Shown: positions 58,985 to 64,000 of the stretch, in pieces | Position numbering within the stretch: the first letter of the stretch is position 1 | Layout: each line of letters opens with the position of its first letter | Assembly (NCBI GenBank): GCA_036971475.1 | Contig: JBAIZL010000006.1 | Coordinates: 98,312,728-98,376,727, forward strand | Direction of reading: 5' to 3' | Source: Prosapia bicincta | Lineage: Eukaryota > Arthropoda > Insecta > Hemiptera > Cercopidae | Length of the DNA stretch: 64,000 nt | The notes under the pieces: generated by a model | The model's input: the letters and a program-made list of their open reading frames with translations, nothing else | What the model was told of the DNA's origin: nothing | The model's database searches: none | Program-made: the position numbers and the translations under genes

Positions 58985-59760
58985 AAAATTTCAGGTATTT
59001 ATTTCGCGTTCCCATGTGTTTGATAAGAGAAAAAGTTTTACTAGGTGACGCAGAAAGTCATCAGGGATACAGAAAAAATAATGAAAACTCTCACTCAGGG
59101 AAATAAATTATATTTTTATTAAATTAAAGTGGGGTAAAAAATTCATTGCGAAGTAATAAGAAGTACTGCGTCCGCGTATCAACGCCGTACTACATATACA
59201 TATATTTAAAGATAGGTCTAACTATAAAGTATCCAGTTTCGATAGATTTGGTTGTAATTTTATACAATACTATTTACCTATATTAAAATATATTTGTAAA
59301 ATGTTCAGTCAGGATATTTGGTTGTAATTCTATACATTACCTAATTAAATGTCTACTGCCATGGAGTAATATTTTGTCGCATGATCTCTATTCTAACCTT
59401 ACATGTGTACATTTGCTTAAACGTATAAAATTATAACCAAATCTATCATGACTGGGTACTTCATAGGTATATAAAATTAACCTTCCGTGGCAATAACAAA
59501 CAATAATTGTCAATATAGCTTCTGGACATGTTTTTGATTCATTTTATATGCATTGTATTGGGGTGGGCAATATGCATTTTTACCAGCACTATTAGCACAA
59601 TTGGGGGAAATTACATTTTTCCAAAATTGTAAACTTTTGGAGAGTGAGCGAGAGTTTTCATAATTTTTTTCGTATTTCTGATGACTTTCTTCATCGCCCG
59701 GTATAATTTTCTCGCTAAAATCGAACACGTGGGAACAGGATATAAATACCAAATTTCAGC
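58985..59760. repeat. Imperfect long inverted repeat (foldback) in the 3'UTR intron
   Basis: Left segment 58985-59100 (TTCCCATGTGTTTGATAAGA, AAAGTCATCAGGGATACAG) is inverted at 59633-59756 (CTGATGACTTTCTTCATCG, AATCGAACACGTGGGAAC). An inner pair near 59230-59265 and 59425-59470 shares GATAGATTTGGTTGTAA and inverse. The fold centre is near 59370. It is probably part of a larger repeat, about 58750-59840, which opens with the hairpin GTACCCGTCCTTCGTACTGG and closes with ACACATACAGACACCAT and TTTTTATATAA. Confidence 0.65.
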
Positions 59761-60067
59761 TCAATGTGTCCAGTAGTTTTTACCTAATTGAGTAATACAC
59801 ATACAGACACCATTAGATTTTTATATAATAGTTTAGATTAGTTCCCAATAAATATATCAAACTATAAACGTACTGATTATTGTCTTGAAAACCAAGGGAA
59901 GGAAAAATTTGTGCTTGTAACATAACATTTGTAAAGTCAACTAACCTAGAAAGATGAATAACAATCAATTACTATCAGGTGTTTAAATGTGTTTAAAAGC
60001 GACTGTTACAGGGGATTATCAGTTGATTAAATCAAGTTGAGTATTAAATGGAGTATAGAAAATTGAG

Positions 60068-60258
60068 TGTCATGGGGGTTTTCAAGGCAGGTGGGGCAGT
60101 GCCCTGATGGAATTTCAAAATAAAAATAGCCCTATGTGTTAACCAGGGACCCTAATAAAGTCTATGTAAAATTTCACCTCAATGGGTAAAGTAATTTTTA
60201 CGTGACTGAGGAACACACACACATACAGACACCATTTGATTTTTATATATCAGTATAG
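60068..60258 (+). repeat. Second, shorter copy of the 58.9-59.8 kb repeat
   Basis: It shares CCAGGGACCCTAA and TCTATGTAAAATTTC with 58960-58998, then continues into the block CACATACAGACACCATTTGA, which corresponds to 59796-59820. It is therefore an internally deleted relative. The shared 3' end (ACAGACACCATT.GATTTTTATAT) resembles SINE/LINE tails in arthropods. Class not established. Confidence 0.6.
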
Positions 60259-60368
60259 ATTTATAACTGTATATTAATTATAACAAGAGTTATTTTTCTG
60301 TTATTTAATGTTATTAAAAATATATGAAGAATTAATTAAAGATTATAAGATTGTTTAATCTGTTGCAG

Positions 60369-61062
60369 GTGAAGATAGTTAACCAGACGAAACTGTTCTA
60401 CTTTGTACTTAGAAATAAACAATTACTTGCCAACAGTTTTTTGTACAAATTCATCGTCGCTGGCTAAAAGAACATACATTCCCCACATTTATTGGAGAAT
60501 TGAAAAGCATAACATTATATTATTATACTATTATTATTATTATTATTATAAATATTTATTTACTAACCGTATTATATAGAACGATTCATAATACCTTTTT
60601 TATATTATATTCGAAATCAGTAATTTAAAAGTAACCAAGAAATGCCTTAATATTTTCGGGCTACTAGTTTTCCTTCCATTTTTTATGTATTAGTTATTTA
60701 TAATTGAACGGAGAGTAAAAGTAAAGTGGATGTACAGATATGATTTTATTGTTAAATATAATATTTTAAATGTATGAATCGTGTCATATTTAATTATTAT
60801 TAGTTTAACACTAAAAATTGTTGCCTTCCAGTTCTTGACCGTCGACTACAGTTGGACTAACCCTGATGAAGCATTTCCAGCATGGAATATTTTCTATCTA
60901 ATGCTCTTGTGTTGTATATTTTTGTATGAATGGGCATTTGTGTGAATGTTGTATATATTGTAATGTTTAACAGCAGATATAGGTATACAACTGGTAAAGG
61001 TTAAATATGTGATACTTACATCCTTTGTATTGGGAATTAAAATAAAATTTGAGATGGACATT
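60369..61062 (+). other. zip: Candidate terminal 3'UTR exon of zip
   Basis: It begins after acceptor TCTGTTGCAG, has no long open frame, and ends shortly after an AATAAA at 61041 followed by a T/GT-rich stretch (TACTTTGTTTTTATTT). That is what a 3' exon with a cleavage/polyadenylation site looks like. The alternative start at 58692 cannot be excluded without transcripts. Confidence 0.45.
61041..61046 (+). terminator. Polyadenylation signal AATAAA for zip (candidate)
   Basis: Canonical AATAAA with a T-rich downstream element about 30-50 nt later. Other AATAAA hexamers occur nearby (e.g. 58852, 60414), so this is the most likely rather than the only site. Confidence 0.4.
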
Positions 61063-61065
61063 TAT

Positions 61066-64000
61066 CTATTTATACTTTGTTTTTATTTATTCCCTACAAA
61101 ACATGTTATATTTTAAAAAAAGACTATTTTAAAATATATTTCATCATTCATGTGTATTTAGATTTGCTAACCATGTGACTTCACTGTTTCAAATCTCTAG
61201 AAAAATGTTGATATAAAGTTCAGTAAATACCCTTGTAGGAATTTTGCTTAATTTTGAAAAATATCTAGCTTAGTTGAATACAGTAGAACATCTTTTAACC
61301 TACCTCAGATCAACTGGTGTATCATTTAACAAATTGAATATGAGCAACGGATGTAATATGTGCCAAGCGATGTTCCAACACGAGCAATGTATTTAATACG
61401 TTCAACAGTTTACAGAATTATAACTTGATTAAAATTTGATGCATGTCTTCTGTTTGTTACAACTCATTTCGAATATATTCTTATGAGTTCTTAGGAGAAA
61501 ATATTAGAGCATCACTATCGCGAATATTTCATTCATGATTTCATAAAATATGTGGCAACGTAGTGACAACTGTTTATATATATAAACAGTTGCCTTTTTT
61601 TTATATATGAGCGTATAGCGTCATCTGTTTGTAATTTGTAAACGTTAATTCTTGGTGTTATACTCATGATAAATCAGCTGAATGATTCTGGCTCTGTTAT
61701 TTATCTCTGCAGTGATGATAATATAGAAAATATACATTTCTCCCTGTATGTAGACTTCAGTATTTGTATTTATAACAATAAATTTTACTGAATTATAGTT
61801 ATGATGGCAATATTATATTTTTAGGTAATGGAAATGTTTTGCTTTCATGTTTTTACAAATGAAAATGTTGATACAGTTAAAAATATTGAAGTCCATAGTA
61901 ATTATGAGAAAACTAATTATGAGAATTTGAAAATTAATAAAGTAGTGATATGAATTAATAATATGGGTGATTCATGAAACGTACAACAAATTCAATTACA
62001 ATCCTATTTACTTCAGAATATACCATCCATTCAGAGTAATTTGGTTCAATCACATTCATGGGGTGTGTTGGTGCTGATAAATCGTCTTTTGTCCCGGATT
62101 TTTTGTCATCCTTTTTTTACCAAGAGTTACAAAAAGAGAGACCAATTGCTATGCTACTGACTCAATAAACATGCCTCGAAATCAGGGGGTATTGAAACCA
62201 AATTCTTTATGCACAAGTAGACAGCAGTGAAATTATCAAAACTTTACAAATTGTTTGCAAGAGTGCTACATATGTGTAATGAAAAAGTCTTGACTTTCTC
62301 ACTACTGGTTAACAAATCCAATATTGCAAAGTCCCTTTGGTAGCATTCTACTCTAATGTGATAGTTTCAGGTCAATGGTAAACATTTCTGACAATGCAAC
62401 CATTTGTTCCTCGAAACATGGAATGGCATGACCTTTTACATAAAATAAGATGTATATATAACCAATTTATTGAACAGAGTAAAACTGCCCTGATATCTCA
62501 CTAAAATCATATTATTGACAAGGGGATATGTACTTTTCAAGGTAAAAAGGATTTAAAATTTTACATTCAAAACAAACTGCATAAATATGGTTTAAAGTTG
62601 TATACATTGACACAAAAATAGTCTATGTACTAAACATTGAAATTTACTCAGGCAAACAAACTAACATTAGTAATGCTACAACAGAACTATTCAACAGACT
62701 CTGTGACGAATACTATTTCAAACATTGCAATTTACTGGATCGATTTTTATTCCATGAACTATGGGGGACAATAGCTGTATGCACTGTAAGTATAGAGTAG
62801 GGTTGGATAGAGGTTTAGTTGGTCTCAAATTACAAAAAAAGAACTGAGTTTTAGATGAAAATGTTACTGTTTTTTCTGAAGTATTAAAGACAGTCAAAAT
62901 ATCTTCATACTCAGTTCCAAGCAAAAAAAAAAAAAAAAAAAACAGCAAATAGTGTTTACTTGAAGTAAAAAAAGGACAAAATAGAAAAAAAAATTATTTA
63001 TCAATGATTACAACCAGAACGAAACCAGTTTATCACAGCTATCACCTCATCCACTTCAGAGGGGACAAATGAAATAGTGGAAGAAAGTTTCCATGTATAA
63101 ATGATTATGGTTATGAATTCATTCGTTATTTTCAAACAAGGGTGTTGAACATTATGGACGAATTTTGTTTTTTTTTTAAAATATATGTACAATAACTTTA
63201 TTCTAAGTGTTATTTTCTCACAAAAATACCGTGGCATTCAATATTACATAGAAGTCTGATGTAAGACAATATTTCATTTTAAACTCTATTTTTGTGGCGA
63301 TAAATCTATATAGTATAAATTATAGATTTTAATAATAAAATACATTTGCCTAGGTATGGATTTTTGCCATTCCGACCTTAATATTCATTTACACAATATA
63401 ATATAGCATTTCGCCATACAATTACAATAATTTCAAGAAATTATATTTTATTTGTGATATTTTTACATTATGTTAGTTTCTAGAAACTAACTTTAAAATA
63501 AAACCGCTTTTAATTATGTTTACTCTTGTTTATCAAGCGATACACTACTGGTATAGGAAATGTTTTTACAGAAAAATCAATTGTTAAGGTTGTTTTATAT
63601 AACACGAGCTAAGATATCATCATCCTCAATTAATTGCCTATCTGCCAGATGCTTTCCTGAAGAAATTCCGTCATCAGAAAAATAACAAACACCTTGATGA
63701 TGGGTTCAGAACCCAATAAATCAAAGTCTGAAAAAGCTGTTAGGAAAGATACACTTTAATACTGTAAAACATGGACGTAGGCTTATGTTTTTAAAAGTTC
63801 TATATTCAAACTAACATCACAAATTGAATTCTCTATCATATTGTGGTTTTATTTCTTATTTTATAGTAATTTTATTTAAATATGTAACAATAACAGAAAT
63901 ATTACTACAATAACAAATATATTTATTAAATAACAGAAAGTGATGACGAAATAATGTTATTTATTAATAACGGAATAGACAAAATTTAATTATAGCTCTT
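61066..64000. other. Downstream intergenic sequence, no gene recognised
   Basis: AT-rich. Contains a 26-bp perfect palindrome (61567-61592), a poly-A tract at about 62924-62942 and a degenerate pair of hammerhead-like motifs near 63655-63724. Open frames here (62718-62948, 63001-63237, both minus) show no recognisable domain. Confidence 0.5.

Larger units (their letters stand above)
58270..60368 (+). other. zip: Probable 3'UTR intron
   Basis: Between donor GTAAGT at 58270 and acceptor TCTGTTGCAG at 60359-60368. It contains the foldback repeat and its shorter copy. An alternative internal exon beginning at 58692 is possible. Confidence 0.4.

Noticed and set aside
1..64000. tRNA or rRNA genes
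   Set aside because: I saw no A/B-box cloverleaf or rRNA-like conserved blocks by eye; a tRNAscan-type search would be needed to be sure.

Overview
The window looks like an arthropod, most likely insect, nuclear genome. It is AT-rich, has kilobase-scale introns with GT/AG borders, and is packed with insect-type DNA transposons and Penelope-like elements. I cannot place it to order or species. One host gene dominates: the 3' two-thirds of the non-muscle myosin II heavy chain gene (zipper/zip type) on the + strand. It runs from the exon encoding the IQ/neck region (561) to the stop codon at 58248-58250, and its 3'UTR probably ends near 61,060. I could place 20 constitutive exons in one continuous frame (1178 residues in the window) plus one well-formed in-frame 54-nt candidate cassette exon (49257-49310) at the start of the non-helical tailpiece. 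The motor domain lies upstream of the window.

The introns hold the rest. From left to right: a mariner-like relic (2.0-2.5 kb); a Tigger/pogo-like relic containing a LINE RNase H fragment (4.2-5.7 kb); a piggyBac-like TTAA element with a complete but frameshifted mariner nested in it (9.2-11.5 kb); an old mariner relic (13 kb); a second piggyBac-like TTAA element (22.5-23.6 kb); a second mariner that has lost two catalytic aspartates (26.8-28.0 kb); an internally deleted Tigger-like element (29.3-30.1 kb); an 81-bp x 4 tandem array (33.2-33.6 kb); a hAT element with an 8-bp duplication (34.2-35.8 kb); a CAGG-ended, G-rich element carrying a giant palindrome of two head-to-head Penelope-like RT/GIY-YIG ORFs (38.4-43.9 kb); a 47-copy 50-bp minisatellite (44.9-47.2 kb); a minus-strand IS630/mariner relic split by a small palindromic Penelope-like insertion (49.4-50.6 kb); a nearly intact IS630/mariner-type transposon with a hAT-like element nested in it (51.4-53.9 kb); and a Tigger-like relic (54.5-55.4 kb). 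The 3'UTR intron contains a foldback repeat and a shorter relative of it. The last 3 kb hold no gene that I can recognise.

The most interesting material is the Penelope-like elements. The 258-bp palindrome at 50017-50274 carries on each strand a hammerhead-ribozyme-like fold, one with a fully conserved core, and is bounded by a 13-bp target duplication plus a one-sided 38-nt tail. The 4.8-kb palindrome has the same plan on a large scale. Its hammerhead-like fold (with a degenerate core) overlaps the stop codon of each RT ORF. Since both lie in introns of a gene that is probably widely expressed, the pre-mRNA should contain a very long hairpin.
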